Origin: Verrucomicrobiia bacterium
GTDB lineage: Bacteria > Verrucomicrobiota > Verrucomicrobiia > Verrucomicrobiales > Akkermansiaceae
NCBI GenBank assembly: GCA_030432565.1
Contig: JAUIGV010000035.1
Coordinates: 1 to 54,483 of the forward strand
Direction of reading: 5' to 3'
Length of the DNA: 54,483 nt
Shown: in pieces, positions 41,357-50,418 of the stretch
Position numbering within the stretch: position 1 is the first letter of the stretch
Layout: every line of letters starts with the position of its first letter
Program-made: the position numbers and the translations under genes
Notes under the pieces: model-generated
What the model was told of the DNA's origin: nothing
The model's input: the letters and a program-made list of their open reading frames with translations, nothing else
The model's database searches: none

Positions 41357-43486
41357 ATGAATTTGGGAATGCGATGGATTTGTTTGATGGGAGCGGCTCT
41401 GGTGGCAGCGGCCGCAGGTGGCGAGAAGGAGGGGAAGCCAAACCGACTGGCCAAGGAAAAGTCTCCTTATTTGCTCCAGCATGCGCACAATCCGGTCGAT
41501 TGGTATCCCTGGGGTGAGGAAGCTTTTGAGAAGGCCCGCAAGGAGAAGAAGTTAATCCTCCTCAGTGTGGGGTATTCGACCTGTCATTGGTGTCACGTGA
41601 TGGAACGTGAATCATTCGAAAATAAAGAGATTGCGGCGTTTTTGAACAAAAATTTTGTCTCGATTAAGTTGGATCGGGAGGAGCGTCCGGATGTGGATCA
41701 AGTTTATATGACCGCATTTCAGGCAATGACCCAGCAATCCGGGGGGTGGCCTCTCAACATGTTTCTCACGCCCGACCTCAAACCCTTGACAGGTGGAACG
41801 TATTTTCCTCCTGAAGATCGAAATGGTCAGCCCGGATTTTCAACAGTTCTCAAACAGATTCACAATGTCTGGGAGACCAAACGGGAAGAAGTCTTGAAAC
41901 AATCGATCGAGATGCACGGGCAAATGGAAGCTTACTTTCAAGGTCTTCATTCAAAGGGCGGGGCCGAAGGCACGCTGAGCAGAGAGTTGGTGGACCAGTC
42001 GATTCCGAGGATTTTGGCGCAAATTGACCCGGTCTGGGGGGGCTTGGGGACCGAGATGAAGTTTCCACAGGTCAGTGTGTTTCGTTTTCTGCTCCAATCA
42101 GGCGATCCGAAGGCAGTTGAGGCGGTCCTGAAGACATGTCGTCACATGATGAACGGTGGGATCCACGATCATGTCATGGGTGGATTCCATCGTTATGCCG
42201 TGGATCGGGAGTGGTTGGTTCCTCACTTCGAGAAGATGCTCTATGATCAGGCCCAGCTAATGGAGTTATATTTGGATGCCTGGCAGATGACGGGCGAAGA
42301 GGGATTTCGAGATGTGGTGAGGGGCATTGCCAACTACGTGCTGCTCGATCTCACTCACCCCGGGGGAGGGTTTTATTGCGCGCAGGATGCGCAGAGCGAA
42401 GGCAAGGAGGGGAAGTGTTTTTGTTGGACGCAACAGGAATTGTCTGCGCTATTGACCGCTGATGAGATGAAGGTGGCCCGGCAGGTTCTCGGGGTGAGCG
42501 AAAAGGGGAATTTCATCGATCACAGTGACCCCGAACCTCTTGCCAATCAGAATGTCCTCTATTTTAAGAAGCCGAGGGAGAGCCTGAGCGAGAGTGAGCG
42601 GAAATCGGTGGCTTCCATCTTTAAGAAGCTCGCCAAGGTTCGCTCGGAAAGAGTTCCACCAGCAACTGATGACAAAATTCTGGCCTCGTGGAATGGGCTC
42701 ATGATTGGTGCCATGGCCCGGACGGGAAGGGTTTTGAATGAGCCCAAATACTTGAAGGCTGCCCGAAAAGCGCACGATTTTATTAAGACCAGGCTTTGGG
42801 ACGAGAAATCAAGACGTCTGGGGCACCGGTGGCGTGAAGGGGATCGGGACGATTCAGCGCAGGCGCAGAGCTACCTTTTGTTTCTGGCCGGCACAAGAAA
42901 GCTTTATGAGGCGACACTGCAAAAGAAGGATTTGGAATTGGCACTGAAGTTAGCGGGGAGTGCAGTGGAGCTTTTCTATGATGACAAGAACGGCGGGTTT
43001 TATCAGGGTGAGAAACGAGCCGATCTTGTGCTGCGTCTGAAAGGGCAATTCGATGGGGCCATTCCGACCGAGAGTGCGATCGCGGCGAGGGAGTTTGGGA
43101 TTTTGGCACAGGTGACCGGAAGTGATGACTTCAAGGACGTTTCGGAATCAACGATTCGATCTTATTTGGGGCTGATTCAGGAGTCTCCCTCGGGGATGGG
43201 AGAGATGCTGATGAGTTTGCGGTTTTCTCTCGATAAGCCCGGTCGACTGGTGATTGCCGGTGAAAAAGGGCGAGAGGCAATGCTCGTGGCGGCTACGAAA
43301 ACCTTTGACCCTAATCGCATTATTTTGGGGAACCAAGGGCCGGTGAGCGAGTTTACCGCTGGTTTGGAAGCGACCGAGGGTATGGCGACGGCGTTTTACT
43401 GTGTGGGGCAGACCTGCCAGCTCCCGGTGGTGAAGCCGGCAGAGCTCTCAGCCCTCTTGATCAGGCTGAGCGAAGAGTCAAAATAA
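41357..43486 (+). CDS. YyaL/DUF255 family thioredoxin-domain protein with signal peptide
   Basis: A 709-residue protein. A signal peptide-like start ([18 protein letters not shown]) precedes the thioredoxin-like N-terminal domain ([21 protein letters not shown]), with the near-active-site [14 protein letters not shown] (a CxxC with two His-Trp/His). The longer C-terminal (alpha/alpha)6 barrel-like half includes [21 protein letters not shown] and [13 protein letters not shown]. Relatives (SPATA20, YyaL) have no proven enzymatic function, and most lack a signal peptide; here export looks likely. The 3' end overlaps the convergent phosphoesterase gene by 26 bp. A short hairpin with a T tract (41309-41333) lies in its leader. 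Confidence 0.85.
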   Translation: MNLGMRWICLMGAALVAAAAGGEKEGKPNRLAKEKSPYLLQHAHNPVDWYPWGEEAFEKARKEKKLILLSVGYSTCHWCHVMERESFENKEIAAFLNKNFVSIKLDREERPDVDQVYMTAFQAMTQQSGGWPLNMFLTPDLKPLTGGTYFPPEDRNGQPGFSTVLKQIHNVWETKREEVLKQSIEMHGQMEAYFQGLHSKGGAEGTLSRELVDQSIPRILAQIDPVWGGLGTEMKFPQVSVFRFLLQSGDPKAVEAVLKTCRHMMNGGIHDHVMGGFHRYAVDREWLVPHFEKMLYDQAQLMELYLDAWQMTGEEGFRDVVRGIANYVLLDLTHPGGGFYCAQDAQSEGKEGKCFCWTQQELSALLTADEMKVARQVLGVSEKGNFIDHSDPEPLANQNVLYFKKPRESLSESERKSVASIFKKLAKVRSERVPPATDDKILASWNGLMIGAMARTGRVLNEPKYLKAARKAHDFIKTRLWDEKSRRLGHRWREGDRDDSAQAQSYLLFLAGTRKLYEATLQKKDLELALKLAGSAVELFYDDKNGGFYQGEKRADLVLRLKGQFDGAIPTESAIAAREFGILAQVTGSDDFKDVSESTIRSYLGLIQESPSGMGEMLMSLRFSLDKPGRLVIAGEKGREAMLVAATKTFDPNRIILGNQGPVSEFTAGLEATEGMATAFYCVGQTCQLPVVKPAELSALLIRLSEESK

Positions 43487-44321
43487 CGAGCTCGGGTCTG
43501 CAGGCGAACCGCACCCGGAGTCCGACGGTGCCGATTCCACGTCCCACGAAAAGTTGGGAGCGGTCTTTTTCAAAATGGCCATAGATGTAGTTTCGGCCGA
43601 ACTTCACCTTGGCCGGGGCATAACCGATCAGGGGCACGCGGCATTGACCTCCGTGGGTGTGGCCGGAGAGTTGGAGATCAAGTGGTTTGGCCGACCGGAG
43701 ATTGTCGAAGAAATCAGGCTCATGCACCAGCGAGACAACCGGGGTGTCTTTCCGGTGGCCGTTCCAGGCAAGGTTTGGTGCGGGATGCCCCCCCCAGACC
43801 GAGTCCAGCCCATTGATGAAGATGTTTTCCCCCTTTATGTTGATATTGGTTCCGGCATTGTGGAGGTAGGACATTCCAATGCCTTCAATTTCCTTTTTAA
43901 TATTGCTGACGTTGCAGTGCCAGCGGTCGTGATTTCCGGGGCTGGCAAAGACGCCGTGAGTGGCGGAGATTCCATTGAAAGCCTTGGCAAATTCGGAGAG
44001 GGAAGAGGGGTCATTGATGACAAAATCTCCGGTCACCATGATGAGATCAGGGCTTTCAGCTTTCACCGCCTCTCGAAGTTTGACGATCAATTCATCATCG
44101 AGTCCCGGTCGATAGTGGACGTCTGTGATTTGTGCGATTCGAAATCCATCGAGCGATTTCGGCCACCGGGGAAGGGTGAGATCCTTCCGGGTCACAGAGA
44201 GTAAGTCAGGCTCGATCTTTGCCGCCCAGATGGCGCTGGGCACCCCAATCCCGGCGAGGCCTATTGCGGAACGGCGGGTGATTCTGCGAAGATTGAATTT
44301 GGGACTGTTGCTCGACATCAA
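43461..44321 (-). CDS. Tat-exported metallophosphoesterase (calcineurin-like, YkuE/LpxG type)
   Basis: A 286-residue enzyme with a twin-arginine-like start, [16 protein letters not shown]. The binuclear metal motifs are all present: ITDVHYRPG (D-x-H), VTGDFVIND (GD), ASPGNHDRW (GNHD), and QLSGHTHGG (GHTH). Such phosphodiesterases include YkuE and UDP-2,3-diacylglucosamine hydrolases (LpxG). Tat export would put it in the periplasm, so the YkuE type is more likely than a cytoplasmic Lpx enzyme. The start is 17 bp from the divergent deaminase gene, and the 3' end overlaps the YyaL-like gene by 26 bp. Confidence 0.85.
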   Translation of the reverse strand: MMSSNSPKFNLRRITRRSAIGLAGIGVPSAIWAAKIEPDLLSVTRKDLTLPRWPKSLDGFRIAQITDVHYRPGLDDELIVKLREAVKAESPDLIMVTGDFVINDPSSLSEFAKAFNGISATHGVFASPGNHDRWHCNVSNIKKEIEGIGMSYLHNAGTNINIKGENIFINGLDSVWGGHPAPNLAWNGHRKDTPVVSLVHEPDFFDNLRSAKPLDLQLSGHTHGGQCRVPLIGYAPAKVKFGRNYIYGHFEKDRSQLFVGRGIGTVGLRVRFACRPELVILTLRSA

Positions 44322-44338
44322 GAAGGGGATTCTCCACC

Positions 44339-44767
44339 ATGAAGCGCGTGAGTGAGTCCAGATTGTCTATTCCCGAATACGCCATGGCATTGGCAGAGGT
44401 CGCGAGTTTGCGATCAGAGGATCCTTTTCGCAAAGTGGGAGCGGCAGCTCTCGATGGGGATAACCGGGTGATTGCGACTGCTTACAATGGTCTGGCCCCG
44501 GGTTTCGAGGCTCCTCAGGGTTTCTGGGATGATCGGGACAGTCGCCAAAAATTCATGCTGCATGCCGAGGTAAACCTTTGCAGCCTTTTTAAGCGCGGGG
44601 AAGCCAAGCTGGTCGCCACGACGACCATGCCTTGCACCTCGTGTATGCAAACGCTTTGCGCTTACGGAATTAAGGAGATCTACTTCCGCGAAGTTTACAA
44701 AGAGTCTGATGCTCCCGCGATTGCAAAGGTCTACGGGATCAAGCTGGAGCAAATTCCCGCCCGGTAG
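44339..44767 (+). CDS. Cytidine/deoxycytidylate deaminase family protein (ComEB-like)
   Basis: A 142-residue zinc-dependent deaminase. HAEVN (His and catalytic Glu) and TMPCTSCMQTLCAYG (two Cys zinc ligands) are the standard motifs, with SEDPFRKVGAAALD upstream as in dCMP deaminases. It should convert dCMP to dUMP for dTMP synthesis or act on a related nucleotide. It is shorter than many dCMP deaminases (about 150-190) and lacks an obvious allosteric dCTP insertion. The start is 17 bp from the divergent phosphoesterase start. Confidence 0.85.
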   Translation: MKRVSESRLSIPEYAMALAEVASLRSEDPFRKVGAAALDGDNRVIATAYNGLAPGFEAPQGFWDDRDSRQKFMLHAEVNLCSLFKRGEAKLVATTTMPCTSCMQTLCAYGIKEIYFREVYKESDAPAIAKVYGIKLEQIPAR

Positions 44768-44778
44768 CGGGGACTGCT

Positions 44779-45576
44779 CTATTCTCCGTCATCGCCGGTT
44801 GGGAGACCGCTTTTGACTTCGAGATCGCCACCGTAAAAGCTCTTGATGTAGCCAAATTCGATCAGGGTGTCCTGCCAGGGGGCCAGAAGCGCGCCGTCCT
44901 CGGTACGGAAAATTCGACCAGCCCGGGCGAGCCAGGTTTCGGCCCCGGCTCCGTTATCGGCGGCATACTCAAGGGCTGCTTTTCCATAGTAGAAGAGCGG
45001 GGAGTCATCGAGGAAATCTGTTTCGGCAACGATGGCTTCGGCTCCGCTCGGGTCTCCGGTTTTAATTTTGCAGAGGAGAATCTTGAACTTAATCAGAGGA
45101 ATCATCGTGCTGGTCGCCTTGTTGTCGCCAGCCTTCTCAAGAAGTGGTTCGAGGATCTCCAACGATTTCCCGTAGTTTTTTGTGACGAATTCAATTTCCG
45201 CGATATTGAAGCGAACATTGAAGTTGCCCGGGCTGGCCTTCAAGGCTTTGTCAAAGCACATGCGGGCCTTGTCGAAGGCGCGAAACTCAACGTAGCAAGC
45301 TCCCTTGAGAGTGAGCGAAGATGGATTTTTTGCATAAATGGCCTCGAGTTCCGCCACCGCCTCAAGGCATTCGAAAATCCGTTTTTGCTGAAAAAGGTAG
45401 TTGGCCCGCCGAAAGGCATTGGTGTAAGCGACCGCTTCTTCCTGGGACAAGGCTTCGAGATCGATTACGTATTGCGGTTTTTTCTCCTCTTTGGGCGCGT
45501 CTGCCTCAGGGGTGGGCTCATCCTGGGCTGTGACCAGCAAGGTGGTGGCGAGGAGTGAAGTGATAAATTTTCTCAT
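44779..45576 (-). CDS. Exported TPR protein
   Basis: A 265-residue protein with a short signal (MRKFITSLLATTLLVTAQ) and then TPR-like helix pairs (AFRRANYLFQQKRIFECLEA, LKGACYVEFRAFDKARMCF, VRFNIAEIEFVTKNYGKSLE). It is likely periplasmic. It lies 51 bp after nadD on the same strand, last of a scpA-nadD-TPR run. There is no visible catalytic site. Confidence 0.8.
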   Translation of the reverse strand: MRKFITSLLATTLLVTAQDEPTPEADAPKEEKKPQYVIDLEALSQEEAVAYTNAFRRANYLFQQKRIFECLEAVAELEAIYAKNPSSLTLKGACYVEFRAFDKARMCFDKALKASPGNFNVRFNIAEIEFVTKNYGKSLEILEPLLEKAGDNKATSTMIPLIKFKILLCKIKTGDPSGAEAIVAETDFLDDSPLFYYGKAALEYAADNGAGAETWLARAGRIFRTEDGALLAPWQDTLIEFGYIKSFYGGDLEVKSGLPTGDDGE

Positions 45577-45627
45577 GAACTAGAGTTGTTGGGTGGATTC
45601 TTATGAAATGAAACTGAATTGGGCAAG

Positions 45628-46212
45628 TCAGCGGACCGAAGAATAGAGATCTTTTTCGGAAATGTATCTTGAGACATTTTTATGAAGCCAGCTGGCTTTT
45701 CGGCTTCCCTTTAGATCTTTTCGAATCTCACTGGCGGAAGCGGGATGGTTTCCCTCGATGAAATGGGCCCTGTATCCTTCGCGTGGCTCCGGTTGCCGGG
45801 ATCGCCCGACCACGATGAATTCAACATCGTGTGCCAGGGTTTCGACATTTTTCCAGCGCGGCAGACTTTCCCATTGATCGAAACCAACGAGGAGAAAGAG
45901 GCGGGTGGATTCTTCAAAAATTTCCTTAAAATGCCGGACCGTTTCCCAAGTGAAAGAGGGTGGGGGCCTTTGCAATTCGAAGTCACTGACTTCCGCCCAC
46001 GGGCGATCTTCGGTGGCCAGCTCAAGCATTCTAAACCGATCAAGATCTTCCGCGCCGGGAGCGTCGGACTTGTGGGGTGAACGACGGCAGGGGATAAAGA
46101 TGACCCGATCAAGATCCAGTTGATCGACCGCTTTTTGAGCGATTTCCAGGTGTCCGTCGTGGACGGGATCGAAAGTTCCTCCAAAAAAAGCGATTTTCCG
46201 GACCTTGTTCAT
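45628..46212 (-). CDS. nadD: Nicotinate-nucleotide adenylyltransferase
   Basis: A 194-residue enzyme of NAD biosynthesis that joins nicotinate mononucleotide and ATP. GGTFDPVHDGHL (about residues 9-20) is the nucleotidyltransferase (H/T)xGH motif. LLVGFDQWESLPRW is the substrate loop. SASEIRKDL stands where SSTxIR is usual, a small variation of the second phosphate motif. The ATG at 46212 was chosen because it gives the standard MNKVRKIAFFGG start; an upstream frame is open but overlaps scpA. It is 16 bp from scpA and probably in one transcript. Confidence 0.93.
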   Translation of the reverse strand: MNKVRKIAFFGGTFDPVHDGHLEIAQKAVDQLDLDRVIFIPCRRSPHKSDAPGAEDLDRFRMLELATEDRPWAEVSDFELQRPPPSFTWETVRHFKEIFEESTRLFLLVGFDQWESLPRWKNVETLAHDVEFIVVGRSRQPEPREGYRAHFIEGNHPASASEIRKDLKGSRKASWLHKNVSRYISEKDLYSSVR

Positions 46213-46228
46213 TTGCTTGAGTGGGACG

Positions 46229-47014
46229 TCACTCGGGGGTGGTCCGTTCAATATTGATTTGTCCAAGAAGTCCCGACTGCCTCGCGCGGAATTGATTCAT
46301 CTTCATGAGCTCGAGGAGGGCGAGAAAAGTGACGATGACTTCGACCTTCGAGGTGGCTTTTTCGAAAAGGCTTTGCAGCGACAGCGATTGCCCGGGCTCG
46401 ATCGTGTTGATGAGAAACTCGATTTTGTCGCTGACAGTGTAGCGATCATCTACGATATCTCCAAAATCCCTGGCTTCGTCGAAGCGCTTAAGAACGTTTT
46501 GGAAAGCACGGATCAGGTCAAAGATTGAGGCCTCGGCAAGAGGCACCGGTTCATCGTCCTCAGGTCTGGCGTCTTTAAGCGGAGTGTGGGCAAAAATTTG
46601 TTCCTGCTCGATTTCGCGGCGATGGAGAAAGCCTGCAGCGTCTTTGAATTTCTTGTATTCGATCAATTGACGGATCAGTTCCCAGCGGGGATCGTCTTCC
46701 TCGGCGTCTTCTTCGGGCGGTTGCTCTCGCTTGGGCAAAAGGGTCCGGCTCTTGATATACATCAGGTTTGCCGCCATGGAGATAAACTCGGATGCGAGAT
46801 CGATATTGAGGAGTTTGAAGGTTTCGATGTAATCCAGATACTGGGTGGTGACTCGCTCGAGTGAGATATCGTAGATGTCCACCTCATCTTTTTTGATAAG
46901 ATACAGGAGAAGATCGAGAGGGCCCTCGAAGATTTCCAGACTGACCTTGTAATCTGCGGATTCCACGAGGGGAGGAATACCGCTTGAAGAGGATTTCTGC
47001 GAGGGAAATACCAC
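46229..47014 (-). CDS. scpA: Segregation and condensation protein A
   Basis: A 261-residue kleisin that bridges SMC heads in chromosome condensation. The family start VSLEIFEGPLDLLLYLIKKDEVDIYDI (about residues 24-50) is clear, followed by FISMAANLMYIKSRTLLP. The C-terminal winged helix has VIVTFLALLELMKMNQ. It starts with GTG at 47014, only 16 bp from the divergent AsmA-like start. scpB usually follows scpA but is not here; nadD takes its place. Confidence 0.93.
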   Translation of the reverse strand: MVFPSQKSSSSGIPPLVESADYKVSLEIFEGPLDLLLYLIKKDEVDIYDISLERVTTQYLDYIETFKLLNIDLASEFISMAANLMYIKSRTLLPKREQPPEEDAEEDDPRWELIRQLIEYKKFKDAAGFLHRREIEQEQIFAHTPLKDARPEDDEPVPLAEASIFDLIRAFQNVLKRFDEARDFGDIVDDRYTVSDKIEFLINTIEPGQSLSLQSLFEKATSKVEVIVTFLALLELMKMNQFRARQSGLLGQINIERTTPE

Positions 47015-47030
47015 GGTAGAGAGTGATTAT

Positions 47031-48734
47031 TTGGGGTGGCAAGTTCCCGGTTTCACGAGTAGCGTTCCGCCCGTGGAGAACCCTGTCGATCAGCAGCGCC
47101 TCAATGAATATAAAAGCAGAGTGTCCGATTGGATCGGTCGCCAAGGTATTTTATTTCAACTTCGATATGCCCGGACAGTAGGTTCGGGGTCGATATTCAG
47201 GCATGTGGGTGGGGCTACCATTAAACTACTGCTATTGTTGGTTGTCCTTGGAGTCTGCAGCTTCTTCGGTCTGAAGCGATACTTTAGGAGTCCCGGATAT
47301 CAGGAAAAAATTGCAGCCCAGATTACCGACGCAATGGGGGCTGAGGAGATTGAAGCCAGTGGGTTTTCCCGAAATGTTAATTCAGGCGAGTTTCATCGTC
47401 TTGAGGTTAAGGGAGGCGCGAAAAGTTTTTTCTACGAAGCGGATTTCGAGGATTTCAGCGGAGTGTTTTCTTATTTGACGGGCGTGACCGAGTCGTGGCG
47501 CCCTTCGACCGTCCGGATGCAGAAGGCCGATGTTAGGCTGAAAGCGGGAGGAGATCAGGAGGAAATGGAACTTGGCTTTTCCTCGGTCATCGAAAGTCTG
47601 AATGGGAATGGAATCTCCCAAATCAAGGTTGATGATTGTTCTTTCGATTGGGGCTATTCCAAGTTGACCTTCGGCGAAGTACGTAACACCAGTTTTAAAG
47701 CCACTCTTCAAGGGGGAGTCTGGGAGGTCGAGTTGTCCGGCGGAACGTTCCAGCAGAATTGGTTGGGGCCCCTCGAGATTGAGTCGGCGGCCCTGAGAAT
47801 TGATGAGAAGGGCATCGAGGTTGATTCTTTGAAGCTCCGGATGGATGAAGGTAGTGTGACTCTGGAAGGCCGGATCTCGGGACCTGCCAATATGCCAACC
47901 TTTGATTTGTCGGGCCGTTTCACCTTTCTTCCGCTTGAAAATTTCGTAAGGATTCAGGGGATAAACACCCGCGAATATATTGAGGGCCGGATTTCGGGTG
48001 ATCTGGCGATTAGCGGATCAAGTAACCGGCGGGTCGAACTTTCAGGACTGGTGGAGTTGGCTGAAAATGACAGCGTCACGGTCCGGGAGCGTTGGTCTCT
48101 TCTTCGAGCCTTGTCGATTCTTGACAGTGATCGTACTTATTTGCGAATCGATTTTGATCAGGGCGGATTTGCTTTTTCGACCGGTGGCGGGGGAATGAAG
48201 GTTGATCGAATTAATCTTACCGCTGGCAAAAAAGCCCGGTTAACGGGGGGATTTGAGACCCGTTTACCCACACAAGAGGAAGCGGCAACGGCTCTCGGGA
48301 TCGAGTTAACAGAAAATTTTTCGCTTGATTATACCGATTCTTCGGCAGCCCAGCAGCTCGAGAATGATCGGATGAGAATCGACTCTCGTGATGAGGATGA
48401 TGAGGGCTTCGGGGTCGATATTGATAAATCGGTGGAGGACGGAAAGCTCCGTGTAGACGAGTCAAAACTGAGTGGTAAGGAACTGGAAGAACTCCGAATG
48501 AAGCAAGAGATGGAGGTCCATCGAATCACCGGGGAGCTCAAGGTGGCAGTTCCTGCTGGCGCTTTTGACAGCAGTGAAGCTTTGCTCAAGCTCTATCCAA
48601 AGGATGAGGAGGGATGGCGATGGATTCCTGTTAAGCTTGCTGATGCCAACTTCATGACCATCAGTGACCAGGCCAAGGAACTCCTGCTCAGACAGGCCAG
48701 GGTGCGGGCAAGTGGTCCGGAAGAAGAGGACTAG
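47031..48734 (+). CDS. AsmA-like membrane-anchored envelope protein
   Basis: Up to 567 residues from a TTG. The start is uncertain: a GTG near 47203 would begin the protein just ahead of the membrane helix (GGATIKLLLLLVVLGVCSFF). After the helix comes a long beta-rich region with repeated amphipathic strands (LEIESAALRIDEKGIEVDSL, GSVTLEGRISGPANMPTFD, YIEGRISGDLAISGSSNR), the pattern of AsmA/TamB-type proteins that may move lipids across the periplasm. No catalytic motif is present. The last third is acidic (DEDDEGFGVDIDKSVED). It overlaps metF by 4 bp at the 3' end and starts 16 bp from scpA. Confidence 0.65.
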   Translation: MGWQVPGFTSSVPPVENPVDQQRLNEYKSRVSDWIGRQGILFQLRYARTVGSGSIFRHVGGATIKLLLLLVVLGVCSFFGLKRYFRSPGYQEKIAAQITDAMGAEEIEASGFSRNVNSGEFHRLEVKGGAKSFFYEADFEDFSGVFSYLTGVTESWRPSTVRMQKADVRLKAGGDQEEMELGFSSVIESLNGNGISQIKVDDCSFDWGYSKLTFGEVRNTSFKATLQGGVWEVELSGGTFQQNWLGPLEIESAALRIDEKGIEVDSLKLRMDEGSVTLEGRISGPANMPTFDLSGRFTFLPLENFVRIQGINTREYIEGRISGDLAISGSSNRRVELSGLVELAENDSVTVRERWSLLRALSILDSDRTYLRIDFDQGGFAFSTGGGGMKVDRINLTAGKKARLTGGFETRLPTQEEAATALGIELTENFSLDYTDSSAAQQLENDRMRIDSRDEDDEGFGVDIDKSVEDGKLRVDESKLSGKELEELRMKQEMEVHRITGELKVAVPAGAFDSSEALLKLYPKDEEGWRWIPVKLADANFMTISDQAKELLLRQARVRASGPEEED

Positions 48735-49600
48735 AAGGTCAGCGCGGTTGCGATTTCGCGGGTCGCGCTGCTTTTATTTAACGTGTAAAGATGAAGTCCA
48801 GAGACATTCTGATCAATGAGTTCCTGACATTGCTCGATGGCATGGTCGATACCGGCCTGCCTGATCGCGGCCGCATCATCTCCCGCGTCGTAAAGCCGCT
48901 TTAATAGTTTTGCCGGGAATCGGCTGCCAGCTGCCAGGTCGGCCATCCGCTTCATGCTTGAAATTGTCGTAATCGGCATAATTCCAGCGACGATGGGAAG
49001 GTTGATGCCAGCCAATTGACACCTTTCGCGATAATCAAAGAAATCGTGATTATCAAAAAAAAGCTGGGTGCAGATGTAGTCGGCACCTTGGTCCACCTTG
49101 GCTTTAAAATACTCCATTTCCGTGAGCCGGTTTTGGGTTCCCGGATGGCCTTCTGGAAAGCCAGCCACTCCGATCTCAAATTCATGGGAGTGGTCTTTGA
49201 TGAAAGCGACCAAATCCGCCGCAAATTGAAAATCATCAGCCCCCCGATCATAGTCAGGTCGGCCGCGGGGCGGATCACCACGGAGTGCCAGAATCGTTCC
49301 GACCTGATCTTCGCTATACTGACAGAGAATATCCGACATCTCCTCTCGGGTATGCCCAATGCAGGTGAGATGGGGAATGGTGGGCACGTTTGTATCTCGA
49401 ATGATTCTTTGCACCACTTCCCGGGTTCGTTCCCGGGTCGTTCCACCTGCCCCGTAAGTCACGCTGACAAAAGCAGGATCAAGTTTTCCCAGCTCGGTGA
49501 CTGTCTCCAAAAGGTCGCTTGATCCCTTGTCGTTTTTCGGCGGGAAAAATTCGAAGGAAAGGGTGGGGCGCGACGCACGCAGAGACGAGAGAATGGCCAT
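48731..49600 (-). CDS. metF: 5,10-methylenetetrahydrofolate reductase
   Basis: A 289-residue FAD enzyme that makes 5-methyltetrahydrofolate, the methyl donor for the split MetH. The start PTLSFEFFPPKND and FVSVTYGAGG are the classic N-terminal signatures. TILALRGDPP and FEIGVAGFPEGHP, then DYICTQLFFDNHDFFDY are further family motifs. Length is normal for bacterial MetF. It is not next to metH, although both serve the same methyl cycle. Confidence 0.95.
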   Translation of the reverse strand: MAILSSLRASRPTLSFEFFPPKNDKGSSDLLETVTELGKLDPAFVSVTYGAGGTTRERTREVVQRIIRDTNVPTIPHLTCIGHTREEMSDILCQYSEDQVGTILALRGDPPRGRPDYDRGADDFQFAADLVAFIKDHSHEFEIGVAGFPEGHPGTQNRLTEMEYFKAKVDQGADYICTQLFFDNHDFFDYRERCQLAGINLPIVAGIMPITTISSMKRMADLAAGSRFPAKLLKRLYDAGDDAAAIRQAGIDHAIEQCQELIDQNVSGLHLYTLNKSSATREIATALTF

Positions 49601-49701
49601 GGGCGAACTCTAGATTCTTCAGGAATGAGGTCGACGCAAAAGAGACGATTTTTCTGCAACTTTGATCGATTTTCGTGGTTTACTCTCCCAGCAAGCACCC
49701 C

Positions 49702-50418
49702 GTGAAAATTCATACATCCATCTTCCTTCTGACATCCTTGGTCTCCAGCGCAATTCCCCAGGAAAAGGCGGGCGGTGAGCCCAAGCAGAAAGGAAAGCGC
49801 CCGGATCTGGCTCGTGCCGCCGATTTTTTCAAGCAACTCGATTTGGATTCCGACGGCAGGATTTCCCGTGACGAATTCGCCAAGGGAAAACGTGTCGCCC
49901 AACTTCCCGTGGAAGATCGCACCAAGCTTTTCGATCGGCTTGATAAAAATGATGACGGGTTCCTCACCGGGCGCGAACTCAGCCCGGCTCCACGAGATCG
50001 GCACGGACAGTTCCTGGAGAAAGCCGATAAAGATAAGGATGGTCGGGTGAGTCGCGAAGAGTTTATTGCAAATCCACCCTTTGCCCAGGCGGACCCGGAG
50101 AGATTAAACAAGATGTTTGACCGTATGGATCGAAATTCAGATGGCTTTTTGGATGGCAAAGATCACGGCCCCGGGGGAGGGCGGAAGCGGCCTCCAAGAA
50201 TAGACTTTGGGAAATGGGATCTCGACAAGGATGGTGCCATTAGTTGGGAGGAGTTTCAAAAATCCCCCGCAATCCGTCCCTTTACTGATAAAGAGGGGCG
50301 CCAGCAGTTCGACAAAATTGATGTGGACGACGATGGGAAATTAACGGCCGGGGAATTTAAGAAGTTATTCGAAAAACGATTCCAGCGGAAGCCGCGTCGT
50401 CCGGAGCCTAAAAAATAA
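49702..50418 (+). CDS. Exported EF-hand protein with six calcium-loop motifs
   Basis: A 238-residue protein from the GTG at 49702, which gives a signal peptide (MKIHTSIFLLTSLVSSAIPQ); a GTG at 49675 is possible but adds a non-signal start. Six 12-residue EF-hand loops are visible: DLDSDGRISRDE, DKNDDGFLTGRE, DKDKDGRVSREE, DRNSDGFLDGKD, DLDKDGAISWEE and DVDDDGKLTAGE. Loop 4 ends in Asp in place of Glu. Proteins of this type are common in Planctomycetes and Verrucomicrobia and probably bind calcium in the periplasm or outside the cell. The tail is very basic (FQRKPRRPEPKK). The 3' end overlaps the convergent barrel gene by 11 bp. Confidence 0.85.
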   Translation: MKIHTSIFLLTSLVSSAIPQEKAGGEPKQKGKRPDLARAADFFKQLDLDSDGRISRDEFAKGKRVAQLPVEDRTKLFDRLDKNDDGFLTGRELSPAPRDRHGQFLEKADKDKDGRVSREEFIANPPFAQADPERLNKMFDRMDRNSDGFLDGKDHGPGGGRKRPPRIDFGKWDLDKDGAISWEEFQKSPAIRPFTDKEGRQQFDKIDVDDDGKLTAGEFKKLFEKRFQRKPRRPEPKK

